Assembly: GCA_031548435.1 (NCBI GenBank)
Contig: JAVBRA010000014.1
Coordinates: 90,061-154,060, forward strand
Direction of reading: 5' to 3'
DNA: 64,000 nt
DNA from: JAVBRA01 sp031548435
GTDB lineage: Bacteria; Bacteroidota; Bacteroidia; Bacteroidales; Rikenellaceae
The notes beneath the pieces are model-generated. The model ran no database searches. It saw nothing but the letters and a program-made list of their open reading frames with translations, and was not told the origin of the DNA. Below are positions 28,147 through 35,788 of the stretch, piece by piece. The position numbers and the translations under genes were made by a program. Positions within the stretch are counted from its first letter, which is position 1, and every line of letters begins with the position of its first letter.

Positions 28147-28524
28147 ATGAGAAAACTTCCAGTAGTAACATTAGTATCTAAGCCTGAACCCGAACCCCGA
28201 AAGCGGGGTAGGGGAAACTACCCATCACCTTACGCAACTTTTGAAATTGGCCAACCCTATCGGGTTATGTCGTTTTCGCGGCTTTGTATCCCTGTTATCC
28301 GAGGCCCTCTCGGATATTATTATCGGTTAGACTTAGAGCATTTAAAATTTGTAAATCTCACCTTTGCTGTAGGGGATTACGTTTATATCTTCAATCCGAG
28401 CGGAAAGGTTGGTAAACCGCAAAGGATTTCTGCGTACGATTCCTCGCAACGCAAGTATTTAGTAAAAGATCAGTACTATTTCGCGAAACAGTTAACGCTT
28501 GCGAGCCATGTTTACAAGCGTTAA
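28147..28524 (+). CDS. Phage early protein, paralogue 1
   Basis: The 125 residues have a basic proline-rich start (KPEPEPRKRGRGNYPSP), then a beta-rich domain with IGQPYRVMS and FAVGDYVYIF. The same two motifs occur in the next gene, so they are tandem paralogues. The function is unknown; small size and leading position suggest early replication or host take-over. Confidence 0.65.
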   Translation: MRKLPVVTLVSKPEPEPRKRGRGNYPSPYATFEIGQPYRVMSFSRLCIPVIRGPLGYYYRLDLEHLKFVNLTFAVGDYVYIFNPSGKVGKPQRISAYDSSQRKYLVKDQYYFAKQLTLASHVYKR

Positions 28525-28858
28525 CAAAATCGCGTATCTGACTGATTGTAAAAATGGTACAATAGGTCAACCCTTCCGGGTCATCTGTGAGGACGGAAAA
28601 AAATCCGTTCTTCGGATGTTCGAGCGCTTTATTATTGTTTCATTTTTCAAGGTTGTTCCCTGTGAAAAATACCGCTTCGCCATCGGCGACGATATTTTTA
28701 TACAGGGGGCAACCTCTTTTTATTTGGGGACGATTTCCCACGTTGACGGGCATAACTACCATTTCACGGACGGCAAGCGGTTCCCGGTTGCCCAACTCCA
28801 CGCCCGCGGCGAACTCCTTAGTATCCCGAATCCAAACCTCAAAAACATAAATCTATGA
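28508..28858 (+). CDS. Phage early protein, paralogue 2
   Basis: The 116-residue product from the ATG at 28508 (MFTSVNKIAYLTD; a TTG at 28499 is an alternative) overlaps the previous gene by 17 bp. It repeats the GTIGQPFRV and FAIGDDIFI motifs of its neighbour, spaced alike, then YHFTDGKRFPVAQL. It was probably produced by tandem duplication and divergence. No known domain. Confidence 0.65.
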   Translation: MFTSVNKIAYLTDCKNGTIGQPFRVICEDGKKSVLRMFERFIIVSFFKVVPCEKYRFAIGDDIFIQGATSFYLGTISHVDGHNYHFTDGKRFPVAQLHARGELLSIPNPNLKNINL

Positions 28859-29172
28859 ATCAAAAATTATTGATGCCCCTCGCTGGGGCGGTTGTCTGCA
28901 CGTTCGCAGGGTACAGCCAAACGAGTGGTACGCTGATCGTGCCGGTATACCGTATCATTCAGCGCGGCGAAAGCAGTACATGTATTCTGATCGACGAGGC
29001 CCCGGTGTGGATCAAAAACGATTTACTGGTTGGCGTGCGTGTTCCTTACGCCACCGGTGAGCAGATCGTGCGCGGTGGCAAGGTGACCCGGGTAACGGGC
29101 ATCATGGATACATCCATGTACACCACCGCCGAAGTGATCGACCTCTCCCCGGTATTACTCTCAATCATTTGA
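28855..29172 (+). CDS. Phage protein of unknown function with hydrophobic N-terminus
   Basis: The 105 residues start with a short hydrophobic segment (LLMPLAGAVVCTFAG) followed by a beta-rich region. The ATG overlaps the previous stop by 4 bp (ATGA type). It may be a membrane-associated or exported virion component; this is not shown. Confidence 0.6.
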   Translation: MNQKLLMPLAGAVVCTFAGYSQTSGTLIVPVYRIIQRGESSTCILIDEAPVWIKNDLLVGVRVPYATGEQIVRGGKVTRVTGIMDTSMYTTAEVIDLSPVLLSII

Positions 29173-29174
29173 CC

Positions 29175-29462
29175 ATGAAAACACTACGATTGAACGTTTC
29201 TGCCGAACGCTTCGGCATGCTGATCAACGGCGTAGCCAATGAACTGTATTTGACTCCCTCACCGTATTGGGCCGGGCTTGTAGGCCAACAATACCACGAA
29301 GTAATGGTTATCAATGGGGTGGGGGTGAACCGCCCCGCAGCCTTTTACCTGTTCTCTTCCGCCAGCGTGTCGATCGGCGACCCGGCACAGGGTGCGCCCG
29401 ATCATCACGTAATTGTTGTACGCCTGGGCGAACTATGCGGCATTCATGGCTGCGCATTTTAA
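29175..29462 (+). CDS. Small phage protein, unknown
   Basis: The 95 residues start from the ATG at 29175 (a TTG two codons earlier overlaps the upstream stop). It is beta-rich with a glycine/proline mix (SPYWAGLVGQQYHEVMVI). No domain was recognised. It lies 2 bp after the previous gene, so it is in the same operon. Confidence 0.6.
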   Translation: MKTLRLNVSAERFGMLINGVANELYLTPSPYWAGLVGQQYHEVMVINGVGVNRPAAFYLFSSASVSIGDPAQGAPDHHVIVVRLGELCGIHGCAF

Positions 29463-29486
29463 TTAAAAACCTTAAAACAAATTGTT

Positions 29487-29717
29487 ATGAACAATCAGAG
29501 AAGAAAAGAAATCGCAGAGATCAGCGAAGAAATTGAGGCGATAAAAGCCCGGTTAGAATCGGTTCTCGAAGAGGAACAGGAAGCCTACGATAATCTACCT
29601 GAAGGCATTCAGGACAGCGATAGGGGAGAGCGCATGAGTGAGGCAATTTCTTCGCTCGAAAACGCCCTTTACGATTTTGATACGATTGTCGAAAATCTGT
29701 CAGAAGCACAGCAATAA
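29487..29717 (+). CDS. Small acidic coiled-coil phage protein
   Basis: The 76 residues are nearly all helix-forming and acidic (EIEAIKARLESVLEEEQEAY), with a heptad pattern over most of the length. It may be a dimeric regulator, scaffold or DNA-mimic. The role is unknown. Confidence 0.6.
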   Translation: MNNQRRKEIAEISEEIEAIKARLESVLEEEQEAYDNLPEGIQDSDRGERMSEAISSLENALYDFDTIVENLSEAQQ

Positions 29718-29721
29718 CGCT

Positions 29722-29817
29722 ATGGCCGACATCCTCGCAAACCTAATCATCGCGGCCGCGCTTCTTGCCCCGGCAATGATCGTTACCCGCATCATTTCAA
29801 ACCTCAAAAACAAATAG
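29722..29817 (+). CDS. 31-residue single-helix membrane protein
   Basis: ATGGCC... gives MADILANLIIAAALLAPA and a short basic tail ending NLKNK: one transmembrane helix with a positive C-terminus. It lies 4 bp after the previous stop and 2 bp before the next ATG, so it fits the operon exactly, which supports it as a real gene. It is likely a minor membrane protein of the virion or host envelope. Confidence 0.55.
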   Translation: MADILANLIIAAALLAPAMIVTRIISNLKNK

Positions 29818-29819
29818 CC

Positions 29820-30239
29820 ATGAACTACGAACTGAGGGCCCCCGAGCCGGGCCGCCCGTGTTGGATCAACCCGAGTTTTGCCGGTATCTACACCCACACC
29901 CGGATCAAGCCGTACAAACCTTATCTGTGCGCCGACATCTACGACCGCGACGGCAAACGCTACATTGACCTGCTCGCAAGCGCGGACGGCGATCTGCTTA
30001 CCGTCCCGATGCACGACTTCCTGTTTTGCCCGTGCAAATTCCACCTGTGGCAAGCGGTCAAGGTGTGGAGCCCGAAGATGCGGCAGCACTCCCGCCCGAT
30101 GCGGATCGTGGACTACATGAGCCACGGCTATCTGCTTGAAAACGGGATGCATTGCCAACCGAACCAGCTGACCCCGGTAGAGGGCTACGCCGACCCGGTG
30201 CCGGTGGAAACCACCACGCAAACCGCCTTGTTACTATAG
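29820..30239 (+). CDS. Phage protein of unknown function
   Basis: The 139 residues include several cysteines and aromatic residues (LFCPCKFHLWQAVKVW). There is no membrane segment. It is GC-richer than the rest of the element. No family was recognised; the position before rep suggests DNA metabolism. Confidence 0.6.
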   Translation: MNYELRAPEPGRPCWINPSFAGIYTHTRIKPYKPYLCADIYDRDGKRYIDLLASADGDLLTVPMHDFLFCPCKFHLWQAVKVWSPKMRQHSRPMRIVDYMSHGYLLENGMHCQPNQLTPVEGYADPVPVETTTQTALLL

Positions 30240-30314
30240 GCGAAACTTATCATTTTACCCGATATCACCCCCCATGCGCGCCGAGCTCGCGCGATATCCA
30301 TAAGCAAAACCTAT

Positions 30315-30623
30315 ATGACCACTCACCAACTGGCCAACGACTTCTACAATCTGCTTCACGCCGCAACCAAAATCCCGCGAGTGCATTTCGACCACTTGCG
30401 GGACATCGGCGTGATCACCGACAAGCGGATGTTTTACGCTTTGATCTACGACCGCTACGAGTGCTACCTCGAAGACGGCGAACGCCCCACGGACGCGATG
30501 ACCTTTTGCGCCGAGGATTTCTGCGTCTCCGAAAGGACGGCCCAAAGGGCTATCTACGACACCCGTAGGAAAGTTGCTACCTATGGTCTTGATTATATCT
30601 TATATTCCGGATTACCCTACTAA
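30315..30623 (+). CDS. Small HTH-like phage protein
   Basis: The 102 residues have a helix-turn-helix-like C-terminal half (FCAEDFCVSERTAQRAIYDT), with the S-E-R-T-x-Q-R recognition-helix pattern of MarR/RepA-like winged helices. It lies 12 bp before rep and may regulate it or assist origin binding. Confidence 0.6.
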   Translation: MTTHQLANDFYNLLHAATKIPRVHFDHLRDIGVITDKRMFYALIYDRYECYLEDGERPTDAMTFCAEDFCVSERTAQRAIYDTRRKVATYGLDYILYSGLPY

Positions 30624-30635
30624 CCCGATCCGCTA

Positions 30636-31823
30636 ATGTCCGCAATTCCATTCAGTTACGAAGATTACCATCTGCAAGTGAGACAGGATTTCATGCTCTC
30701 GGCCATCCCGAAATACATACAGGAACACATCGAGAGCATCCGCACCTCGTTTGAGATGATCAAGGAGTACGTGATCAAGCCCCGATGGTACACCCAATTC
30801 ATCGAACGGCTCCAAGAGGGTAGGGAAGCGGCCAACGCGACCGGCTTCCGGCTGACTTCGCGAAGCAAACAACGTGTTCGCGCCGCTTCCTACTCCCTGT
30901 TTCTGTCATCGGAGTACATGATCCGGGAAAACCTCCGCTTTGTGACGTTCACGTTTCCCGATCTCCCGGCCACGCTCAAGAAGTTGAGCAAGCCGCAACA
31001 GGACAAAGCGTTACACAAAATATTTCTGAAATTCCTCGACAACGAGCGCAAGAACTATGGCCTGCTTAAATGGGTGTGGGTCAACGAACTGCAAACCGAA
31101 ACCCAAAGAAACGTATTACACTATCATTCACTTTTCAGCTATGAAAAAACTCCTGACTATTATTTGCTTAATCTGCGGTTTATTAACCATTTGCGCCGCA
31201 ATGGGTTTGATATTTTCGCTTATTTTTTCCGTGATCGCCGGTTTACTGCGCACCGCCAAGAGGTTGTTAAACTGCTTGAAAAAAGCGATTACAACACGTT
31301 TTCGGCAAACCGTGATTATACACGATATCAACTAACCACGGAGATCGACCCCCGAACGGGGCAACCCCAAAAGGTGTCGATCTTCTTTCAACCCGTGGAC
31401 ATCGAAAAACCCAAGGCCGATAACATCGGCAAAGTGTCCTCGTACCTCTCCAAGTACATCAGCAAGGCCGAGGACGGCGAAAGAGTATGCTGCCGCCGGT
31501 TCGGCTGCTCTCGCGGCCTTGTCCCGAAGCGGGAAGAAATTTTCAAAGATTTTTCCAAAAAAGATTTGTTGCAGATTTTCTCCATGCAGAAAAAAAGCGA
31601 TGTTTTGGCAGGGAAACACCCGTTTTTTGAAGTGCCGCCAAAGGACAAGAACGGCGAGATTGTCAAGGAGTTACCCTCGACTTTCATCTACCCGCCGAAG
31701 TGGGAGATTTGGAACACTATAATCAATTTTCCTAATAAACTATGCCAAAATTTTGGCAAAAATATGGCTCAACTGGGGTATATGTTTGCATCAGAATCAA
31801 GCGCTATGATTTTACAGATTTAA
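30636..31823 (+). CDS. Rolling-circle replication initiator, HUH endonuclease with two tyrosines
   Basis: The 395 residues carry the three Rep motifs in order: motif 1 FVTFTF (about 102-107), motif 2 LHYHSL (His162 and His164, metal site) after WVNELQTE, and motif 3 SYLSKYISK (Tyr270, Tyr274, Lys277). The Y-x3-Y pair is as in phiX174 gpA-type superfamily I initiators. It would nick the plus strand at the origin and carry out strand exchange. No helicase domain is fused. A hydrophobic frame overlaps it at 31141. Confidence 0.85.
   Translation: MSAIPFSYEDYHLQVRQDFMLSAIPKYIQEHIESIRTSFEMIKEYVIKPRWYTQFIERLQEGREAANATGFRLTSRSKQRVRAASYSLFLSSEYMIRENLRFVTFTFPDLPATLKKLSKPQQDKALHKIFLKFLDNERKNYGLLKWVWVNELQTETQRNVLHYHSLFSYEKTPDYYLLNLRFINHLRRNGFDIFAYFFRDRRFTAHRQEVVKLLEKSDYNTFSANRDYTRYQLTTEIDPRTGQPQKVSIFFQPVDIEKPKADNIGKVSSYLSKYISKAEDGERVCCRRFGCSRGLVPKREEIFKDFSKKDLLQIFSMQKKSDVLAGKHPFFEVPPKDKNGEIVKELPSTFIYPPKWEIWNTIINFPNKLCQNFGKNMAQLGYMFASESSAMILQI
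31141..31335 (+). CDS. Possible overlapping hydrophobic protein inside rep (lysis candidate)
   Basis: In another frame of rep, ATG 31141 to the stop at 31335 encodes 64 residues: MKKLLTIICLICGLL... (about 33 hydrophobic residues), then a cationic amphipathic tail (RTAKRLLNCLKKAITTRFRQ). This resembles single-gene lysis or holin-like peptides, and overlapping genes are typical of ssDNA phages. It overlaps the helical part of Rep, so chance is possible; no strong ribosome-binding site was seen. Confidence 0.35.
   Translation: MKKLLTIICLICGLLTICAAMGLIFSLIFSVIAGLLRTAKRLLNCLKKAITTRFRQTVIIHDIN
31744..31757. promoter_or_regulatory. Perfect 14-bp palindrome before the structural genes
   Basis: GCCAAAATTTTGGC is fully symmetrical and lies 24 bp upstream of the -7-like TATGTTTG at 31781. 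It is a possible operator controlling late genes. Confidence 0.4.
31781..31788 (+). promoter_or_regulatory. -7-like element, possible late promoter within the end of rep
   Basis: TATGTTTG matches TAnnTTTG about 76 bp before the capsid gene. The nearest TTTG (31752-31755) is 25 bp upstream, longer than ideal. Confidence 0.35.
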
Positions 31824-31864
31824 CCAAACCAAATTATTTATTAACCATTTAAAATTAAAACGTT

Positions 31865-32668
31865 ATGAATCTTTACAAAAGCAATCAGAATGCCCGCCTT
31901 GCAGTCACGAACGACTGCTATGCGCTGTTGTTCGATGTGACTAAAACCACGGGTACGGACACGCTCGGCGAATTTTTCGCCTCCGACACGCTCAACTACT
32001 CGTTGCAGTCATCCAACAGTAACGGCGTGAGTTACGCCAGTAACACGCCGCTTGGCTTCATGGCCATGTACCCGACTGTAAACAGCGGTTTTGTGAAAGC
32101 ATTCCGCACGGCGGGCAAGATCACGCGCGTTGTGTTCCGTATCGACGTCGGTCACGGCGGCGCGCTTCCGCTCACGGGCGACATGCAGTTGAACGTGGAA
32201 ACCAACTTTAACGGGTTGGCCGCTAGCGCCGGATCGCTCAAGATCGACTGCATCAGCGCCGACCGCTCACCGATCCTCATCCAGTACGCTTACAACAAAG
32301 TCGATGCAGGCACACAGCGCACGCTTGACGTGAGCAATGCCGTTGCGATGGTTATTCCGGCCATTTCCGGTACGATCCTCGACATTACCACGGATGAGGG
32401 GCTGACCTATCGCCAGAGCATCGAAGCTCTGCAAGCCGCTTCTCAGGCGATCAATGAGGTTTCGGTTGTGTACGGTGTGGCCGCAACTAAAAAGGTGTAC
32501 CTACCCGGCATCACTGCACCCGTATCGGTCGCTTCGTTCAAGGGCGAAGATGTGATTTGCGGCGGTGAGGGCTTCGTTGTTCTCGGCGTGTCGCGCTTTA
32601 CCCGCATCAGTATTTCGTCGACAGACAACAGCGGCGTACTGGTAGTTACCCCCGTACAGGTAGCATAA
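31865..32668 (+). CDS. Candidate major capsid protein
   Basis: The 267 residues are dominated by short beta-strand patterns (TRVVFRIDVG, GDMQLNVET, SVVYGVAATKKVYLPG) with few charges. There is no signal or membrane segment. It is the largest non-Rep product and follows rep directly. Double-jelly-roll capsid proteins of PM2 and FLiP are of similar size (about 270-330). Its assignment rests on size, position and composition, not on a motif. Confidence 0.6.
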   Translation: MNLYKSNQNARLAVTNDCYALLFDVTKTTGTDTLGEFFASDTLNYSLQSSNSNGVSYASNTPLGFMAMYPTVNSGFVKAFRTAGKITRVVFRIDVGHGGALPLTGDMQLNVETNFNGLAASAGSLKIDCISADRSPILIQYAYNKVDAGTQRTLDVSNAVAMVIPAISGTILDITTDEGLTYRQSIEALQAASQAINEVSVVYGVAATKKVYLPGITAPVSVASFKGEDVICGGEGFVVLGVSRFTRISISSTDNSGVLVVTPVQVA

Positions 32669-32691
32669 CCTAACCCCTCAAAATTTTAATT

Positions 32692-33354
32692 ATGAGTTGG
32701 TTAGGTAATGTATTCAAGAGCATCGGCAGCGGCGTAAAAAGCGCCGTTAAGGCCGTGGGGAACGTCGCAAAAAAGGCGGCAGCCCCCGTTCTCGGGGCTG
32801 TCGGAACGCTGGTAGGCGGCCCCCTTGGGGCAACCGTCGGCGCGGCGGTCGGTAAATTGATCAGCACAGGTACGAAAAAAAAGGCTTCCAAGAATGACAA
32901 GGAGATAGAAGAGGCCACGGACAGCATGCAGTACCCGTTGCAGTATCAGTATTCCGGAGGGAATTACGGAGACAATTTTAATCCGTATTCCGGCACTCCC
33001 ATCCTGTACGACACGTACAGCGCGGATATTAACGACCGGCCAGACCCGAACGCCACCGCTGTAGGAATTGCAACACAGCGCGCTTTGTCTTCTGTCAACA
33101 CCACGCCGGCCAACAAGATTGATTGGCAGACTCTCGGCCTTGGCGTTCTTGGCGTGGCAAAGGACAGTATTCCTGCCGTGGGCAACGTGTTCAATAAGAT
33201 CGACAGCGCGGCGGCGCATAGTTCATTTTTGCCGCAGACAGCGGATGCGATCGAAGCGCAGGCCGGAAGCAAGTTGAAAAAGGCTCTGCCGTGGGTTATC
33301 GGCGGCATTGTCGGGATCATCGGCTTGACCGTTTTGTTAACCCGTAAAAGATAG
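32692..33354 (+). CDS. Candidate minor virion/penetration protein
   Basis: The 220 residues start with an amphipathic Gly/Ala/Lys-rich helix (SIGSGVKSAVKAVGNVAKKA), then a glycine zipper (LVGGPLGATVGAAVGKLIS). A Tyr/Asn-rich middle follows, and the end is a transmembrane helix and basic tail (IGGIVGIIGLTVLLTRKR). Such layouts occur in DNA-pilot and membrane-penetration proteins of ssDNA and membrane-containing phages. It follows the capsid gene by 23 bp. Confidence 0.6.
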   Translation: MSWLGNVFKSIGSGVKSAVKAVGNVAKKAAAPVLGAVGTLVGGPLGATVGAAVGKLISTGTKKKASKNDKEIEEATDSMQYPLQYQYSGGNYGDNFNPYSGTPILYDTYSADINDRPDPNATAVGIATQRALSSVNTTPANKIDWQTLGLGVLGVAKDSIPAVGNVFNKIDSAAAHSSFLPQTADAIEAQAGSKLKKALPWVIGGIVGIIGLTVLLTRKR

Positions 33355-33359
33355 TTGTT

Positions 33360-33587
33360 ATGAGAAGCTATTACCCAAGAATGAGGCGCAGATCGTCTTA
33401 TTCGGTAACGGTTTATAACCGCTATGGCGATTATCTGTTTTCTCGTTTCGACGGTTTTTCAGGTATGAGCGATGTTCGATACTGGGTTTCGAATGAGTGT
33501 CGCCGACGGCGTGTCTCCGGTATGGTAGAAGTGAGTATTTCGAATGACTTCGGTTATTCTCGTAGCTTCCGAATGCGAACTTACTAA
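33360..33587 (+). CDS. Small Arg/Tyr/Ser-rich phage protein
   Basis: The 75 residues are strongly basic (YYPRMRRRSSY; CRRRRVSGM) and aromatic, and likely bind nucleic acid or packaged genome. No domain. It lies 5 bp after the previous gene. Confidence 0.6.
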   Translation: MRSYYPRMRRRSSYSVTVYNRYGDYLFSRFDGFSGMSDVRYWVSNECRRRRVSGMVEVSISNDFGYSRSFRMRTY

Positions 33588-33598
33588 TCCTTAAAAAC

Positions 33599-33712
33599 AT
33601 GAACGCGCGCGAAGCGGCGTAGGCCAAAAAAGCGCGTTGGATGGAGTGGCAGAACCGGAAAAACAAAAGCAATCATTTAACTATTAAACATTTAAGCGAT
33701 GAAAGAAAATAA
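33599..33712 (+). pseudogene. Small basic frame interrupted by an in-frame TAG
   Basis: ATG 33599 reads MNAREAA, TAG, then AKKARWMEWQNRKNKSNHL and continues open to TAA 33712, overlapping the next start. Without the amber codon it would be a 37-residue basic helix. An internal ATG (the M of MEWQ) could start a shorter peptide. Either a decayed gene, a readthrough product or chance. Confidence 0.25.
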
Positions 33713-33965
33713 GTTTATTAAGATCATGCTCCTTATTGGGGCGATCATCGGCGCATTGGCCGCATTCTTCGAAGTGTTCAAGGACAAGATCGGCGATTAC
33801 CTCGACATGCTGCCCGAGGAACCCGATCCGAGCGAATACGCCCCCGTGGCCGATGGACTGAACGCCACCGGCGGCATCCCCGCAAACGAAGCCTTTGACA
33901 ACCTGCCTGGAGAAGAGGTTGTTACCGTAGGTGGGAACGAAATCGGAGAGGAGGGTGAAGAATGA
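33699..33965 (+). CDS. Small phage membrane protein with acidic tail
   Basis: The 88 residues have an N-terminal transmembrane helix (IMLLIGAIIGALAAFFEVF) and a strongly acidic C-terminus ending NEIGEEGEE. It overlaps the next ATG by 4 bp. It is a likely virion-membrane or assembly protein. Confidence 0.6.
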   Translation: MKENKFIKIMLLIGAIIGALAAFFEVFKDKIGDYLDMLPEEPDPSEYAPVADGLNATGGIPANEAFDNLPGEEVVTVGGNEIGEEGEE

Positions 33966-34183
33966 CCCCGATAAACATCCCCCCGGCTGTCGCGGACAGT
34001 CTTTCAAGCCTCGCCGGTGGCGGCCTCTACGTTGCCAACCAAGCCGCCACGACCGGCGGCGGTATCGAGGAACAAGCCGCGAACATGGTCGCAGTACTTG
34101 CTGTTTCGGTGGTCAGCCCGCTGATCACTCGGGGTATTACGGCGGCGTTCAAGTTCCTGTTTGGCTGGCTCAAAAAGAAGTAA
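33962..34183 (+). CDS. Small hydrophobic phage protein
   Basis: The 73 residues are Ala/Gly-rich with one or two membrane segments (MVAVLAVSVVSPLITRGITA) and end in FGWLKKK. A holin-like or virion-membrane role is possible. Its ATG overlaps the previous stop. Confidence 0.6.
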   Translation: MTPINIPPAVADSLSSLAGGGLYVANQAATTGGGIEEQAANMVAVLAVSVVSPLITRGITAAFKFLFGWLKKK

Positions 34184-34229
34184 TAACCACAAAATCAAAT
34201 TATTAATCACAAAAAAAACAATTAAAGTT

Positions 34230-34421
34230 ATGGCAAGATGGTATAAACCCCGTAGGCGCGGTTATCGCAGCTACGGCAGGCGTTCCGGAGGAACGACCGT
34301 TGTAAAAGTATCCGCACCGCGCAGGCGCAAGAACAAAACGCTTAATACCGTGCTTACGGTGGCAGCAGTAGGCGCGGTGGCGTTCCTCGGTTGGAAGTTC
34401 TTGAAAAAGAAACAGGCGTAA
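34230..34421 (+). CDS. Small basic membrane protein, probable DNA-binding virion component
   Basis: I use the ATG at 34230, giving 63 residues; an upstream extension from a TTG at 34161 overlaps the previous gene. The N-terminus is an Arg/Tyr/Gly-rich basic block (MARWYKPRRRGYRSYGRRSG), followed by one transmembrane helix (TVAAVGAVAFLGWKFL) and KKKQA. Basic tail plus helix would tether the genome to the internal membrane. Confidence 0.6.
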   Translation: MARWYKPRRRGYRSYGRRSGGTTVVKVSAPRRRKNKTLNTVLTVAAVGAVAFLGWKFLKKKQA

Positions 34422-34424
34422 GCC

Positions 34425-34994
34425 ATGAACCGGACGCAAAAGCGATGGATCATAGGGGCGGCGATTGCCGCCCCCCTCGCAATTTTCCTATTGTTCAACA
34501 AGAAAAAAGTAAAGGAGATCACCACTATGATAACAACAGCAACCGGCATCACCAACGCCCCCGAGTTTCCGGCACACCTCGCCGCACTTGTCAAGGGCAT
34601 GGCCGCCAAAACAAAGAATCTCGGTAACATCCGCCCCGGAAGCGCGTGGCAGGGCATGACCGGCACGCAGAATAACTTCTGCGTGTTCGAAAACTGGACA
34701 TGGGGCACCCGCGCCATGCTCATTACCCTGCGGACGTACTATAACAAGTACGGGCTTAATTCGATCATCAAGATTCTGAACCGGTACGCCCCGGCAACGG
34801 AAAATAGCACGTCCAGTTATATAAACTTCGTAGCCAAAACGACTAATATTCCCGCTGAAATGGTCGTGGCGCAGAATGCTTTGCCGTCGATTGCCGCCGC
34901 CATGATCTGCATGGAAACCGGCATCCCGGCAAGCTACTACAGCGAAGTTTACACCTACGTACAGAGTGTAAACCAGTACTTTAAAATTTATTAG
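34425..34994 (+). CDS. Phage P5/transglycosylase-like muralytic virion protein
   Basis: The 189 residues begin with a membrane anchor (RWIIGAAIAAPLAIFLLF). A domain follows with NLGNIRPGSAWQG, then WTWGTRAMLITLRTYYNKYG, then NRYAPATENSTSSYI. This N-NIR/F-WG-RA/YG--I/APP-EN-T--YI pattern is common in proteins annotated as P5 structural or lysozyme-like. The likely role is peptidoglycan digestion during entry or exit. FLiP also encodes a transglycosylase in the structural cluster. Confidence 0.7.
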   Translation: MNRTQKRWIIGAAIAAPLAIFLLFNKKKVKEITTMITTATGITNAPEFPAHLAALVKGMAAKTKNLGNIRPGSAWQGMTGTQNNFCVFENWTWGTRAMLITLRTYYNKYGLNSIIKILNRYAPATENSTSSYINFVAKTTNIPAEMVVAQNALPSIAAAMICMETGIPASYYSEVYTYVQSVNQYFKIY

Positions 34995-34997
34995 CCC

Positions 34998-35450
34998 ATG
35001 AAACCGACAACGATCAAGGCGATAGGGGGTATTGTTATCCCGGTCGCCATTGCTGTGGGGCTTTTTCTGCTCTATAAGAAGTTTTTCGGAAAAGGGAAGA
35101 GTTTTTCTCTTAACAACTACTTTAACCCGGAAGAGTTAAAGGCGGTCGAGGGTTCGATGACCTCGAAGATGGCTTGCGGGAAGACTTACGGCCAAGCAGC
35201 AAATGAAATTTTTCAGATGATGTGGGGTAATAGTAAGTGGGCCGGTTTTGTGAAAAACACGGACGAGAAAGCACTCGGCGAATACCTGTTGAACTATGTG
35301 CGCCGGGAGGAATTTTCGATGCTGAATGCGGCGTATATCGTCACAAAGTCTGAAAAGGCTTCTTACCGCTACAGCTACACGCTCATGGACGATTTGAAGT
35401 TTACTTTTAACTCGAAAGAACAAAAACGTTATCTCGCACACCTCACGTAA
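34998..35450 (+). CDS. Membrane-anchored phage protein, unknown
   Basis: The 150 residues have an N-terminal transmembrane helix (IGGIVIPVAIAVGLFLLYKKFF), then a soluble domain with several aromatic residues (MMWGNSKWAGFV). It lies 3 bp after the muralytic gene. It is a likely virion-membrane protein. Confidence 0.6.
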   Translation: MKPTTIKAIGGIVIPVAIAVGLFLLYKKFFGKGKSFSLNNYFNPEELKAVEGSMTSKMACGKTYGQAANEIFQMMWGNSKWAGFVKNTDEKALGEYLLNYVRREEFSMLNAAYIVTKSEKASYRYSYTLMDDLKFTFNSKEQKRYLAHLT

Positions 35451-35470
35451 ACACCTAAAAAAAAGTTATT

Positions 35471-35785
35471 ATGGAAAAGAAAATGCAGTATTTTTTGAAG
35501 TGTCAAATCTTGCGGCCACAGGCCGGGAGTGATGCAGCCGCCAAAATGACCCGTACAGCGAAGTTTGACAGGCCGTTTCTTATCATATTTTCTGATTCGG
35601 CAGAGAAGTATGCCGGTTATACGGATGTTGGCTTAAAGGCATGCCTTTTCGCGCAAGCATGTAAACACCTTCCCCCGTTGGATACGGTAGATTTTCAGGA
35701 CTTTTTTTCGACCCCACAGAACTGCGAAGACTACGCAGATGCGGGTGATCCTGCTACCGTGATTCTTTATCTTGAAAAACTTTAG
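35471..35785 (+). CDS. Small phage protein, unknown
   Basis: The 104 residues lack membrane segments and contain four cysteines (LKCQ, LKACLFAQACKHL, QNCED). No domain. It is likely in the structural operon, 3 bp before the spike candidate. Confidence 0.55.
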   Translation: MEKKMQYFLKCQILRPQAGSDAAAKMTRTAKFDRPFLIIFSDSAEKYAGYTDVGLKACLFAQACKHLPPLDTVDFQDFFSTPQNCEDYADAGDPATVILYLEKL

Positions 35786-35788
35786 ACT

